A stretch of 64,000 bases of DNA from Rhodothermales bacterium (GTDB lineage Bacteria; Bacteroidota; Rhodothermia; Rhodothermales; UBA10348): contig JAVJVN010000013.1 in NCBI GenBank assembly GCA_040221055.1, positions 1-64,000 on the forward strand, given 5' to 3'. Of this stretch, positions 8,824 to 17,773 are shown piece after piece. Position 1 is the first letter of the stretch; each line of letters opens with the position of its first letter. A model generated the notes under the pieces. The model saw only the letters and a list, made by a program, of their open reading frames with translations, was not told where the DNA came from and ran no database searches. The translations under genes and the position numbers were made by a program.

Positions 8824-9537
8824 CTAAAGCCGCCTTACGCGGATGTTGCGATACGCCACCGAGGTGTGATCCCCCTGCAATGCGATGTAGCCCTCGCCGG
8901 CCATGCCGTACGTTTCCGCCCACTGGGCCCACTTGCTGGCATCCCGGTCGGCCACCCACTGCTCTGAATGCAGCTCGTACTCCACGACTTTCTGCCCGTT
9001 CAGCCAGTGCTCCACGTGGTTGCCGTCCACCACGAGCCGCGCCGTATTCCACTCGCCGGCCGGCTTGTTGGCCCGGACGGACGGCACATGCACATCGTAG
9101 TTCGATCCGGCGCTGTTCTTGTTCGGCTCGCCGTCCGAGAAGTGCATGTCATCCAGCACCTGGTATTCCGGCCCGGACATCCACGGATAATCGTTGTCCT
9201 CGGTCACGCGGAACATGACGCCGCTGTTGCCCTCGGCGGGGACCATCCACTCGAACTCCAGCTCGAAGTCGGCGAAGGTCTCGCGGGTTACCAGATCATT
9301 GCCGGCCCCCGGGTCGTGCGCCACCATGGCACCCGTCGAATCGATCATCCAGCCCGCGGGCATGGCTTCCTGCTGATAGCCCCGCCAGGCGTCCATCGAG
9401 GTTCCGTCAAACAGCGTGATCCATTCGGTATCGCCCTGCACCATCGTGGAGTGGTCCATTCCGTTGGAAGTTTCGTTCGATGCGTCAGCGCAGCCGGCCA
9501 TGGCCACCAGCACCGTGGAAAGAAGAAGTCGCGTCAT
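8824..9537 (-). CDS. DUF1080 (3-keto-disaccharide hydrolase family) lipoprotein
   Basis: A 237-residue lipoprotein: signal peptide MTRLLLSTVLVAMAGC with the lipid Cys at residue 16. The rest is the DUF1080 concanavalin-like fold, opening with ITLFDGTSMDAWRG and including the family motifs NSGVMFR, GPEYQVLDD and GEWNTARLVVDGNHVEHWLNG. The Pfam family is now annotated as 3-keto-disaccharide hydrolase and is linked to breakdown of oxidised sugars. It is 5 bp downstream of a Tat-exported sugar isomerase and behind a nucleoside/sugar permease, which supports a periplasmic sugar-processing role. No Gfo/Idh-type 3-keto-forming dehydrogenase is visible in this window. Confidence 0.85.
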   Translation of the reverse strand: MTRLLLSTVLVAMAGCADASNETSNGMDHSTMVQGDTEWITLFDGTSMDAWRGYQQEAMPAGWMIDSTGAMVAHDPGAGNDLVTRETFADFELEFEWMVPAEGNSGVMFRVTEDNDYPWMSGPEYQVLDDMHFSDGEPNKNSAGSNYDVHVPSVRANKPAGEWNTARLVVDGNHVEHWLNGQKVVEYELHSEQWVADRDASKWAQWAETYGMAGEGYIALQGDHTSVAYRNIRVRRL

Positions 9538-9542
9538 GATGT

Positions 9543-10496
9543 TCAGGTGTATTCAGGGGTGAGGGTCTCGCGGATGCGCTCCAGCAGGGCCTTGGTCAAC
9601 CGGATGCCTTCCGGCTCCGGCCGCTCCGTGCCTTCGTATTCAATGCCGACGTACGAGCGGTATCCGGCATCCAGGACAATCCGCATGAGGCGTTCGTAAT
9701 CCTTGTCGCGTTCATTGCCCGCGTCGTCGAAGTCGTGGCTCTTGGCCGAGACGGCCTTGGCGTAGGGCATGAGTTCTTCCGTGCCCTGATAGATGTCGTA
9801 CCATTCGCCCTCCGCAATCCGGAAATTGCCGAAGTCCGGGAGCGTGCCGCAGTTGGGGTGGTCCACCTGCTCCATGACCCCTGCCAGCCAGGCGCCGTTG
9901 GAAGACAGGCCGCCGTGGTTTTCCACGATTACGCCGATCTGATGCTCGGCGCCGAAGGTAGCCAGGCGGCGCAGGCCGTCGGCGGCCAGCGCCTGCTGCG
10001 TTGCATAGTCGCCTTCGCTTGCGGCGTTCACGCGGATGGAGTGGCATCCCAGGAACTTGGCCGCCTCCACCCACCGGTAGTGGTTCTCGACGGCCGTCGT
10101 CCGGGCGAGGTCATCCGGATCGCCGAGCCGCCCTTCGCCATCGCACATGATGAGGACGCTCGTCACGCCCTCGCCCTCGCAGATGGATTTCAGTTCGGTC
10201 AGGTAGGCCGTGTCGCGGGCCTTGTCCTTGAAGAACCCGTTCACGTACTCGATGGCATCAATCCCGTAATCGGCCCGGGCCACGCGCGGGAAGTCCAGGT
10301 TGGTCAACTCCCCGGCATAGAGCGCCTTGTGCAGGGACCACTCGGCCAGGGAAATCCGGAATATCGGGTCCTGGGCGGCCGCGCCGGCGGCGGCTGACGT
10401 TCCGGTGGAGGTCTGCCCTCCACACGCCAGCGGAAACACACTCGCCCCGATGACGGCGCCCGCCGAGCGCCGCACGAAATCGCGTCGGGTCATCAT
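9543..10496 (-). CDS. Tat-exported TIM-barrel sugar isomerase/epimerase
   Basis: A 317-residue protein of the xylose isomerase-like TIM barrel family (AP endonuclease 2 fold). The N-terminus has a twin-arginine signal ([13 protein letters not shown]) followed by a lipobox-like LACG, so it is probably exported folded and may be lipidated. Metal-ligand residues of the barrel are visible: a Glu in IVENHGG, an Asp in GTLPDFGN, His in SAKSHDFD and the late GIEYEG. The likely substrate is a keto-sugar or polyol. The start overlaps the stop of the NHS permease gene by ATGA (10493-10496), and the DUF1080 gene follows after 5 bp. It is part of a three-gene sugar module. Confidence 0.85.
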   Translation of the reverse strand: MMTRRDFVRRSAGAVIGASVFPLACGGQTSTGTSAAAGAAAQDPIFRISLAEWSLHKALYAGELTNLDFPRVARADYGIDAIEYVNGFFKDKARDTAYLTELKSICEGEGVTSVLIMCDGEGRLGDPDDLARTTAVENHYRWVEAAKFLGCHSIRVNAASEGDYATQQALAADGLRRLATFGAEHQIGVIVENHGGLSSNGAWLAGVMEQVDHPNCGTLPDFGNFRIAEGEWYDIYQGTEELMPYAKAVSAKSHDFDDAGNERDKDYERLMRIVLDAGYRSYVGIEYEGTERPEPEGIRLTKALLERIRETLTPEYT

Positions 10497-11725
10497 ACCT
10501 TCACCTCACTCGTATCGACCTTGTCATTGAACAGCAGTCCGAACAGCACCATGATGGCGCCCGCAAACAGGGCGGGAATCCACCAGAACGAGGCCCACTC
10601 GGTGGCTTCGAGCGCGGTCGCGCCGTCCAGGAACGTGTTGAACACGTTCCCGGCCACCTGGGCGCCGATGAACATGCCCAGTCCGTAGGTGACCAGCACC
10701 AGCATGCCCTGCGCCTGGCCACGGATGGCGGCGGTCGACTTCTTGTCGACATAGATCTGGCCGGTCACGAAGAAGAAGTCGTAGCACACGCCGTGCAACA
10801 GGATGCCGAAGGCAATCATCCAGAACAGGCCGTCCGGGGCTGCCAGCGCGAACAGCGCGTAACGGAGCACCCATGCGCCCATGCCCACGAGGAGCATCCA
10901 TTTCACACCGAGCCGCCGGAAAAAGAACGGCATGAGCAGCATGAACACCACTTCGGACACCTGGCCCAGGCTGAGCGTGGCCGCCACGTTCTCGACGCCG
11001 CTCGCATTCACGAAGATGGGGGCGAAATTGTAGTACGCCGCCAGCGGGATGCTCAAAAGGAAGGAACTGGCCAAAAACACGAAGAACGGCCGGCCCTTGA
11101 GAGTCTGGAACGCATCGATGCCCAGGATGGCCCGCACCGACATCGGCTCCCCGCGTCCCTGCGGAGGCGTATTCGGCAGCGAAAAACTGTAGAGGCCCAG
11201 CAGGACCGACGCCACGGCGGTCGTGTACAGCGGAAGCGCGGTTTCGTCGGGCTTCATGCCCTCGGGAGCAAAGCCCACCAGGACGAAGGAAATGAAGAGC
11301 CCGGCGGCAATCCAGCCGATGGTCCCGAAGACCCGGATGAGCGGAAACTGCTTCTCCTGGTCCGTGATATTGTGGAAGGCCAGGGTGTTCGTGAGCCCGA
11401 GCGTCGGCATGTAGCACAGGTTGTAGGCCAGCAGCATGCCGATGAACAGGGTCGGGTTGCCGGTGGTGGCGGGCGTCAACAGCATGACGATACCCCCCAG
11501 CACGTGGAGTACACCCAGCACTTTCTCGGCCGCGAAATACCGATCGGCCACAAGCCCCAGGAAGAACGGCGCCACGATGGCAGCAATGGGATTCACCGTG
11601 TACGGCCAGTGCGTCAGATCGGCCATCCCCATGGCCGTCATGTAGTTGCCGATGGTGACGTACCACGCCCCCCAGACAAAGAACTGGAGGAACATCATGA
11701 TGGAGAGCCGGGCACTGATGGTCAT
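10493..11725 (-). CDS. Nucleoside:H+ symporter family (NHS) MFS permease
   Basis: A 410-residue inner-membrane transporter with about 12 helices. The opening ([23 protein letters not shown]) and [22 protein letters not shown] are characteristic of the NupG/XapB-like NHS branch of the major facilitator superfamily, as is a late [18 protein letters not shown]-like segment. In Bacteroidota such permeases often sit with TIM-barrel isomerases and DUF1080 hydrolases, so the substrate may be a modified sugar rather than a nucleoside. It is the first gene of the module and lies 82 bp downstream of the broken DUF5916 gene. Confidence 0.85.
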   Translation of the reverse strand: MTISARLSIMMFLQFFVWGAWYVTIGNYMTAMGMADLTHWPYTVNPIAAIVAPFFLGLVADRYFAAEKVLGVLHVLGGIVMLLTPATTGNPTLFIGMLLAYNLCYMPTLGLTNTLAFHNITDQEKQFPLIRVFGTIGWIAAGLFISFVLVGFAPEGMKPDETALPLYTTAVASVLLGLYSFSLPNTPPQGRGEPMSVRAILGIDAFQTLKGRPFFVFLASSFLLSIPLAAYYNFAPIFVNASGVENVAATLSLGQVSEVVFMLLMPFFFRRLGVKWMLLVGMGAWVLRYALFALAAPDGLFWMIAFGILLHGVCYDFFFVTGQIYVDKKSTAAIRGQAQGMLVLVTYGLGMFIGAQVAGNVFNTFLDGATALEATEWASFWWIPALFAGAIMVLFGLLFNDKVDTSEVKV

Positions 11726-11807
11726 GGGCGCCTTGGGTTGGGTGGCGTGGATTGCATGAAGTACGCCCTATTTACTTCGCCCGGCGCGGGAATTCAACCT
11801 TGCCGCA

Positions 11808-14072
11808 TCAACGGATGAATGTGTGGGAGTATTTCAGCAGCAGCGTGCGGGTCTCTGACCACGGCAGGACCGGGTTGCGGTCGAACCGGTCGGTGTTGTA
11901 CCCCTCGTTGTAGACGAGGTAGAAATCCTGGCCCTCCTTGGGATTGAACCGGACCCGGAGGTTGGCGACCGCGGCATCGTTCGCGGTGGTCATCTGGACG
12001 TAGGACGAGAAGGTCCACGCCCGGTTGAACGTGAACTGCGCCTTGAGGCGCACCAGGTGAGCCGTGAAGGTCTGGTCCCGTTCCGGCAGGTCCACGCGGT
12101 CGAAGGAGTACGTACCCGACAGGGTCACGACCGGCGAAAGGGTCCAGGTCGGACCGGTCGATACGCCCATCCGGGTGCCGTCGTAGAATTGACCGCCAAC
12201 CAGCGTGGTTTCCGTGCGGAGTAACCGATAGGAGGGGGATTCCCACCGCAATTTTCCGGACAGAAAGGTATAGGCGCCCACCGGAATCCGGGCGTCGTCC
12301 GCCAGTTCGAATTCCTCCCGCAAGTCGTCGTAGGTGGTGGTCAGGGTCAGCTGCCAATCATGCTCGGCCCACGATTGGATGCGTCCCAGGGTGTTCACCT
12401 CGAACGTTTCCGTGGACCGGTCGGCATTCCTGCCGTACCAGTCGCTCCATCCCCGGATCTGCCACAGTTTGAAGCGGCCCTCCTCATCCGGAACGCCGTA
12501 GTATCCCAGCCGTGTGGAAATCTGCGTATAGTTGTCCCGCAATTCGAAGCCCAGGTCGGGGCGGTAATCGCGACCCGAGCGGTGGATGTCGAGTCCGTGG
12601 GACAGGCCCGTTTCCCGCTCGCTCCGCAGGTAGAGCCGAAAGCGCATGGCGTTGAACCCTGCATCCGTCTCCTCGTCGAATGTGTGTGCAACGTTCAGTG
12701 TCACGTATTCGTCACCCGTCAGTCGGAAAATACCGTCCGCGCCGAGCGCCACGTTCTGTCCGCCATCCCGGTCGAACCGCGTGGTCAGGATGCCGCCGGC
12801 GTAGGAGTTCGGGTTCATTACCTGCCGACGCAGGCGCACGACGCCGAAATTCTCGGACGGCGAGCCGTCATGCCGGGCGGACTGCATGGTCAGCGCCCCG
12901 AGATCCCACCGGCCCAGCCGGCCCACCAGCCGGGCACCGCCCAGCAAGGGAATCATGTTGCCGTCGTCAATGCCTATCCGCCGGCTGTAGAAGAGCCGGT
13001 TCGAATCGCCCATGTTGAACTCGAAGTTGGCATTGCGCTCCTGGAAAAACAGCCGTCGCTCCGGAAAGAAGAGGGAGAACCGGGTCAGGTTCACCTGCGC
13101 GTCGTCCGCCTCGACCTGGGCAAAATCCGTGTTCACCGTCAGGTCGACCGTCAGGTTGTTCGTCAGGCCGTATTTGAGGTCGAGCCCGACATCCCGGGAG
13201 AACGCATCGTTCCGGTCATAACCGGTGCCCGGGAGGTTCAGATCGTGGTCCTGGGTCACGCCCCCGATGGCGTAGGGCGTAATGTAGAGCGCCTTCCGGG
13301 ACTGGATCCCGGCGAAAACAGCATCCTGAGCCACCGATGGCTTGAAAAACGACCAGAATCCCCAGTCCCTGCGACGTTCCGGGTAGATGTGCATCTCGGT
13401 GGCACGGGGAATGTGGCGATACACGGACAAGCCCATGGTGGTCGCGTCCGTGTCGGCATTGAACCGGAGACTCGTGAGCGGAATGCGCACTTCGGCCTGC
13501 CAGCCGGATTCATCAATCACGGTTTCGGCGTCCCAGAACGTATTCCACGACATGTTGAAGGGGTTGTCGCCCTGCGCATCGGACAGCACGGCCAGATCCG
13601 TCCGGGCGCCACTCGCCGACAGGATGAACATGACCGCGTTCTCGTTGTCGTTGAACGTATCCAGGATGATGGCCACCTGATCGAACGAAGCATCCCACGT
13701 GTCCCGTTTGTAGGACGTGGCCTAGACCTTGTCCGGCTCGGTGTCAAAGCACCGGCACGAGAAATACAGGAAGTCATCGTCGAATCCCACCCGGAATTCC
13801 GTGTTCTGCGTGCTCGGGGCGCCATACGACGGGTCGTACACGTACCACGGGAGCGGGGTCAGCGCATCCCAGGCGGGTTCGGTGACGCGGCCATCCAACG
13901 TGATGGGACCCTCCACGCGTTCAATCCGGATGGGGAGGGGGCTGCGGTAGGGCGTGTCGGCAATGCCAGCGGTGCCGGGCGCGTCGGCTGTGTTGGCCTG
14001 TGCGTTGGCTTCAGGAGATGCCGCAAGCAGGCCGCCAGCCAGGAGCAGGAAGAGGGGGATGCTACGTGTCAT
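11808..14072 (-). pseudogene. DUF5916 outer-membrane protein gene split by an in-frame TAG
   Basis: A 754-codon frame reads continuously as one DUF5916 protein except for a single TAG at 13722-13724 (codon 117). Upstream is a signal peptide (MTRSIPLFLLLAGG, start 14072) and a family 9 carbohydrate-binding-like domain (ITLDGRVTEPAWD; DDDFLYFSCRCFD). Directly after the stop the frame resumes with ATSYKRDTWDASFDQ and VAIILDTFND, the expected continuation. The rest is the DUF5916 beta-barrel-like part ending in Phe-Ile-Arg. A CAG-to-TAG change would explain it. Alternatives are a sequencing error or amber readthrough. The start overlaps the RidA gene by ATGA. Function of intact members is not established; an outer-membrane role in glycan or peptide handling is inferred. 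Confidence 0.85.
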
Positions 14073-14542
14073 TGCACATACGCAATGCACTCGATTTCCA
14101 TCGATGCGCCGAGGGCCAACCCGTTCGTTCCGAATGCACTCCGGGCCGGTTTCCGGTCGGGGAAGAACTCGCGGTACACCTCGTTCACGGCACCCCATTC
14201 GGACATGTCTTCCAGCATGACCGTGCATTTCACGACCTGGTCCATGGACGATCCGTTCGCCTCCACGACCCGTTTGATGTTCTCCAGGGTCTGACGGGCC
14301 TCCGCCATCGTCCCGCCCTCAACCAGTTCGAACGTGCCCGGCTTCGTGCCCACCTGACCCGACAGGAACAGCAGGTTGCCCACACGGACGGCATCCGAAA
14401 ACGGCAGGTCCAGTTCGGCGTTGTCGCCTCCCAGGAATTCGAGCTCGGCCGGGGGTGCCATGACGGCCTGATCGGCGGGCGGCTGGCAGGCCGCAAGGGC
14501 GACCGAAAACGTCAAAAGGCAGCAGAAGTAGAGTAAACGCAT
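14069..14542 (-). CDS. RidA-family lipoprotein
   Basis: A 157-residue Rid (YjgF/YER057c/UK114) protein with a lipoprotein signal (MRLLYFCCLLTFSVALAAC, lipid Cys at 19). The Rid fold has the expected landmarks: VGNLLFLSGQVG, EARQTLENIKRV, the active-site Arg in KPARSAF and the late Glu in ASMEIECIAYV. Cytoplasmic RidA deaminates reactive enamine/imine intermediates; an exported lipidated form is less usual. It lies 11 bp after an exported M20 amidohydrolase and overlaps the DUF5916 gene by 4 bp. The context suggests it handles a product of the M20 reaction outside the inner membrane, but this is inference. Confidence 0.88.
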   Translation of the reverse strand: MRLLYFCCLLTFSVALAACQPPADQAVMAPPAELEFLGGDNAELDLPFSDAVRVGNLLFLSGQVGTKPGTFELVEGGTMAEARQTLENIKRVVEANGSSMDQVVKCTVMLEDMSEWGAVNEVYREFFPDRKPARSAFGTNGLALGASMEIECIAYVQ

Positions 14543-14553
14543 GGGTTCAAGGG

Positions 14554-15903
14554 TCAGCGGTTATCGGTCGGTGCGAGGTAGTCCAGGGCCACATTCACGT
14601 AGGTCCGCATGCCCAATTGCATGCCGTCCTCTTCTATTCGGAAATCCGGCGTATGGTGCGAGACACTCACGCCATCGGGTATATCGCGTGCCCGTCCCCC
14701 AATGAATACATACAGACCCGGGACAGAGTTGGCAAAAAAGGAAAAATCCTCGCCTCCGGTCACGGCGTCGATCTCCACCACGTTGTCGGCGCCGGCCGTG
14801 CGCTGCAGGGTTGGCAGCATGCGCGCGGTGAGTTCCGGGTCGTTGTAGGTCAGCGGCGTGTGGTTCGTGTAGGGAAGCTCCAGCTCGGCGGTCGCGCCGT
14901 TGGAAGCGGCCGTGTGGGCCACGATGTCCCGCAAACGCGCATGCAGGCGGTCCCGCATGTCGTTGTCCAGCGTCCGGATGGTGCCCAGCAGTTCGACCTG
15001 CTCCGGAATGATGTTCGAGCGGACGCCTCCATGGATGGATCCGACCGAAATGACTGCTGCTTCCTTCGTGAGTTCAAGGCTCCGGCTGACCACCGTCTGC
15101 AGGTTGTTGATCATCTGGGCCGCCGTGACAATGGGGTCCACACCCATCCAGGGTGCCGATCCATGCGCCTGTTGCCCCTTTATGACCACCCGGAAATCGT
15201 CCACGGCCGCCATGAGCCCACCTGGACGGTAGGTCATGACGCCGACCGGTGTGCTGGCCTGGATGTGCAGGCCGAAGACCATGTCCACATCGTCCATGAC
15301 GCCCTCCTTGACCATGAGCGCGGCGCCGCCTTCTTCCCCGGGCGGAGGGCCTTCCTCGGCCGGTTGGAAAATGAACTTCACGGTGCCGTGCAGCTGCTCC
15401 CGCGCGGCGGCGAGGACCTCGGCTGCGCCCATGAGCATGGCCACGTGGGTGTCATGGCCGCAGGCGTGCATGACGGGCACCACCTCGCCCCGGTACTCGC
15501 TCGTCACGCGGGAGCGGAACGGCAGGTCCACGCGCTCCTCGACGGGCAGCGCATCCATGTCGGCGCGCAGCGCGATGGTCGGGCCGTCATGGGCGCCGCG
15601 CAGGTAGGCCACCACGCCCGTATGGGCGATTCCAGTCTGCACCTCCAATCCGAGGCCTCTCAAATGCCCGGCGACGAGCGCGGCGGTCTTGAACTCCCGG
15701 TTCGACAGTTCGGGGTTCTCGTGGATGTGCCGGCGCCATTCCACGACGCGGGCGTCCAGGTCGGCGGGGATGGCGACTTCAGCATCCGACTCCGCGCCGT
15801 CCTGCCCATGGGCGGGCAGGGACACGAGGGAAGCCCATCCGGCAATCAGGGCGGTCAGCAGGAGCGCCCGGACCGACGGCCGGCGGACAAAAAGAAACGA
15901 CAT
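14554..15903 (-). CDS. M20D-family amidohydrolase (exported)
   Basis: A 449-residue metal-dependent amidohydrolase of the M20D group (N-acyl-amino acid / hippurate hydrolase type). The ATG at 15903 gives a signal peptide ending in SLPAHGQ. The catalytic domain starts with RRHIHENPELSNREF and ALRADMDALPV, then HACGHDTHVAMLMGAA (metal ligands), the EEGPPPGEEGG loop with the catalytic Glu pair, the lid domain (GQQAHGSAPWMGVDPI), and the final SHHTPDF His. It probably removes acyl groups from amino acids or cleaves small amide substrates in the periplasm. It leads a three-gene unit with the RidA lipoprotein and the DUF5916 gene. Confidence 0.9.
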   Translation of the reverse strand: MSFLFVRRPSVRALLLTALIAGWASLVSLPAHGQDGAESDAEVAIPADLDARVVEWRRHIHENPELSNREFKTAALVAGHLRGLGLEVQTGIAHTGVVAYLRGAHDGPTIALRADMDALPVEERVDLPFRSRVTSEYRGEVVPVMHACGHDTHVAMLMGAAEVLAAAREQLHGTVKFIFQPAEEGPPPGEEGGAALMVKEGVMDDVDMVFGLHIQASTPVGVMTYRPGGLMAAVDDFRVVIKGQQAHGSAPWMGVDPIVTAAQMINNLQTVVSRSLELTKEAAVISVGSIHGGVRSNIIPEQVELLGTIRTLDNDMRDRLHARLRDIVAHTAASNGATAELELPYTNHTPLTYNDPELTARMLPTLQRTAGADNVVEIDAVTGGEDFSFFANSVPGLYVFIGGRARDIPDGVSVSHHTPDFRIEEDGMQLGMRTYVNVALDYLAPTDNR

Positions 15904-15998
15904 GGGAATTCCGGGGTGGATGGGTGGGGACCAGGACCCCCCAATCAACGAAAATCCTGCGACTCTTACTGCCGCAACGTTTTGCTTATTGCCCCTGC

Positions 15999-16757
15999 TT
16001 ATTGTCTGAGTGCATCCAGACGCTCCCGAACGCCGCGGGCACGCGGGTTGATGGCCAGCACCCGCTCGTAGGCAGCAATCGCATGGTCCACGCGCCCCGC
16101 GTCGGTATACAGCGCGCCGAGCGCCGACCAGATGGCCGTGGACTCCGGATGATATTCCGCGTTGAGTTCTTGCAGCGCAATGGCTTCCGCCGTCAGCCCG
16201 TCTTCGGCCAGGTCGTCGGCGGCCTCGCTCGTTTCCTGCTCCCGGAAATCGTAGGCGCCCGCGACTTCGTACTGTTCGCGCAGTTCACGATACCGGGCCA
16301 CCATGGCATCGGCACCCTGTTCGTGGGCCGTCAGGATGAGATCCTGTGACAGGAGGAACGGACGGGTGACCCCACGGTGGCAGGTCTTGCACGTCATGGT
16401 CACAGGCGGCGTGCCCCGCGTGGAGAGCGCCGGCAGCATCTCCTGATTGAGTTGGGCCAGCAACCGGATCATTGAGCGAGCCGTTTCCTTTTCCGGCTTT
16501 TCGTCCGATGCGAAATCCGTATCGGCAAACGACGTCCCGTTGTTCACGTGGCAATGCGTGCACCGGACGCCGAGCGCGAACGTGAAGTCGCGCATCATCC
16601 CGACCAGTTCGTCCCGGTCGATGTCTTCCGGGAGCACCTGGAGGTTCGTGAAGGTGTCCGGGATCTGGGCTTCAGCGACGCGGGGCCCAGCCACGATGGA
16701 TGCCAGGAGCAGGAGGAGGGCCGGGTAGCGTCGGGCCGCGTCAGGAAACAGGTTCAT
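15999..16757 (-). CDS. c-type cytochrome (reaction-centre cytochrome-like) with TPR tail
   Basis: A 252-residue exported protein: signal peptide ending in VAEAQ, then a domain like the photosynthetic reaction-centre cytochrome c subunit (TNLQVLPEDIDRDELVGMMRDF). Two heme-attachment motifs are present, CTHCH at about residue 66 and CKTCH at about 122. Related proteins with this fold occur widely in non-photosynthetic Bacteroidota and Acidobacteriota. The C-terminal ~70 residues form one or two TPR repeats (AIWSALGALYTDAGRVDHA, IAAYERVLAINP), suggesting a protein partner. Its role, perhaps electron transfer for a periplasmic oxidoreductase, is unknown. It is a single leftward gene, 95 bp upstream of the M20 start. 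Confidence 0.85.
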   Translation of the reverse strand: MNLFPDAARRYPALLLLLASIVAGPRVAEAQIPDTFTNLQVLPEDIDRDELVGMMRDFTFALGVRCTHCHVNNGTSFADTDFASDEKPEKETARSMIRLLAQLNQEMLPALSTRGTPPVTMTCKTCHRGVTRPFLLSQDLILTAHEQGADAMVARYRELREQYEVAGAYDFREQETSEAADDLAEDGLTAEAIALQELNAEYHPESTAIWSALGALYTDAGRVDHAIAAYERVLAINPRARGVRERLDALRQ

Positions 16758-16797
16758 GGCTCAATTCGGATTGTTCAGGATGCGTTTCTCAGCTCGT

Positions 16798-17121
16798 TCA
16801 CCTCAGGGGTTCAATCTTAACGGCGGTTCCGTAGGCCAGCAGTTCGGCGGCGCCCGACATGACCTGGCTCGTCACGAAACGCACATTCACCACGGCGTCT
16901 GCACCCTTGGCTTCGGCCTCCTGCATCATGCGTTGCAGGGCCTGGTTCCGGGCTTCCGTGAGCATGGTCGTGTATTCCTTGATTTCGCCGCCCACCAGGT
17001 TGCGCAGCGCCGCCAGGATATCGTTGCCGATGTGTTTGGCGCGGATGGTGTTGCCGCGGACCAGGCCGAGGCTTTCCACAATGCGATACCCCGCGATGTC
17101 GGACGTGTTGTAGATATTCAT
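16798..17121 (-). CDS. YbjQ/UPF0145 (DUF74) family protein
   Basis: A 107-residue protein that matches the YbjQ family along its whole length: IAGYRIVESLGLVRGNT, the GGEIKEYTTML centre, EARNQALQRMMQEA and GADAVVNVRF. The family forms pentamers and is often described as putative heavy-metal-binding; its function is not settled. Its ATG overlaps the stop of the upstream small membrane protein by 4 bp (17118-17121). It is the last gene of a three-gene leftward operon with two small two-helix membrane proteins, which suggests the three work together at the membrane. Confidence 0.92.
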   Translation of the reverse strand: MNIYNTSDIAGYRIVESLGLVRGNTIRAKHIGNDILAALRNLVGGEIKEYTTMLTEARNQALQRMMQEAEAKGADAVVNVRFVTSQVMSGAAELLAYGTAVKIEPLR

Positions 17122-17396
17122 GGGTCGTTGAAGTTGCTTTCGGTGGATCGATCAGCGCGGCGTTCCATCAAGAGGGACACCGTCAGGATCGTGAGCCCCA
17201 ATCCTGCCGTACCCAGGCCGATCTGCAGCGGCACCGGCAGTTGCCGGAACCAGAGCCAGGCCAGGCGCAGGGGGCTTATGCTGTACGAAACGACGAGCAG
17301 CACACCCAGCGTCATGAGGGCCACAGCCAGTGTTCGGATGCCCCGGAGAATGGTTGCAGGCCGAGGAGAAGGATAAAGGGTCTTCGGTTCGTCCAT
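17118..17396 (-). CDS. Small two-helix membrane protein
   Basis: A 92-residue protein starting at the ATG at 17396 (MDEPKTLYPSPRPAT). It has two hydrophobic segments, about residues 22-42 (TLAVALMTLGVLLVVSYSI) and 58-80 (LQIGLGTAGLGLTILTVSLL), and a charged tail (MERRADRSTESNF). The general layout resembles the upstream neighbour at 17399-17665, so the two may be distant paralogs forming one complex. It overlaps the YbjQ gene by ATGA and follows its neighbour after 2 bp. A longer in-frame extension to 17756 lies antisense to the divergent promoter region and is rejected. No family name can be given. Confidence 0.75.
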   Translation of the reverse strand: MDEPKTLYPSPRPATILRGIRTLAVALMTLGVLLVVSYSISPLRLAWLWFRQLPVPLQIGLGTAGLGLTILTVSLLMERRADRSTESNFNDP

Positions 17397-17398
17397 AC

Positions 17399-17665
17399 TC
17401 AAAGGTCCTTCAGGCCGCGTTCGGCGCGGGCATCGAATATGCGCTCCACGATGAGTGACGCCAGGAGCAGCACGGCACCCAGGACGAAGAGGAGAACGCC
17501 GGCCGTGATCTGCACCGGGACGCCTATGGCAATGAACAACCGCCAGCCCCGCTCGAAGCCCTCCCAGGCCAACCAGGCAGCCGAAAACAGCAATCCTCCC
17601 CGCCACAGGTAGAAGCCGAGGGTGGTCCCCACCGACGTGGACTCGATGTGCTGTTTCATGCCCAT
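17399..17665 (-). CDS. Small two-helix membrane protein, first gene of the YbjQ operon
   Basis: An 88-residue protein from the ATG at 17665 (MGMKQHIESTSVG); the ATG at 17659 is equally possible. Hydrophobic stretches lie at about residues 15-30 (TLGFYLWRGGLLFSAAW) and 45-70 (IGVPVQITAGVLLFVLGAVLL), ending in VERIFDARAERGL. The second helix and the charged end parallel the downstream 92-residue protein. The family is unknown. The gene is divergent from the DUF2721 gene at 17774; the 108 bp between them holds the promoters of both, with TATATTGC (17719-17726) as a weak -7-like element for the rightward gene. Confidence 0.68.
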   Translation of the reverse strand: MGMKQHIESTSVGTTLGFYLWRGGLLFSAAWLAWEGFERGWRLFIAIGVPVQITAGVLLFVLGAVLLLASLIVERIFDARAERGLKDL

Positions 17666-17773
17666 GCGGGAATGTACAGTGTGGCCGGCAATCCGACACG
17701 AACGGCACGGCACAGGTTATATTGCGGATTATCGTCCCAATTCGGCCGCCGGCCAATACCCCCGTTCAGGTCC

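Noticed and set aside
12360-14294. 644-codon plus-strand frame opposite the DUF5916 gene
   Set aside because: It is antisense to a clear signal-peptide and DUF5916 sequence. It might suggest that the TAG-split gene is not real, but only the minus strand gives recognisable protein.
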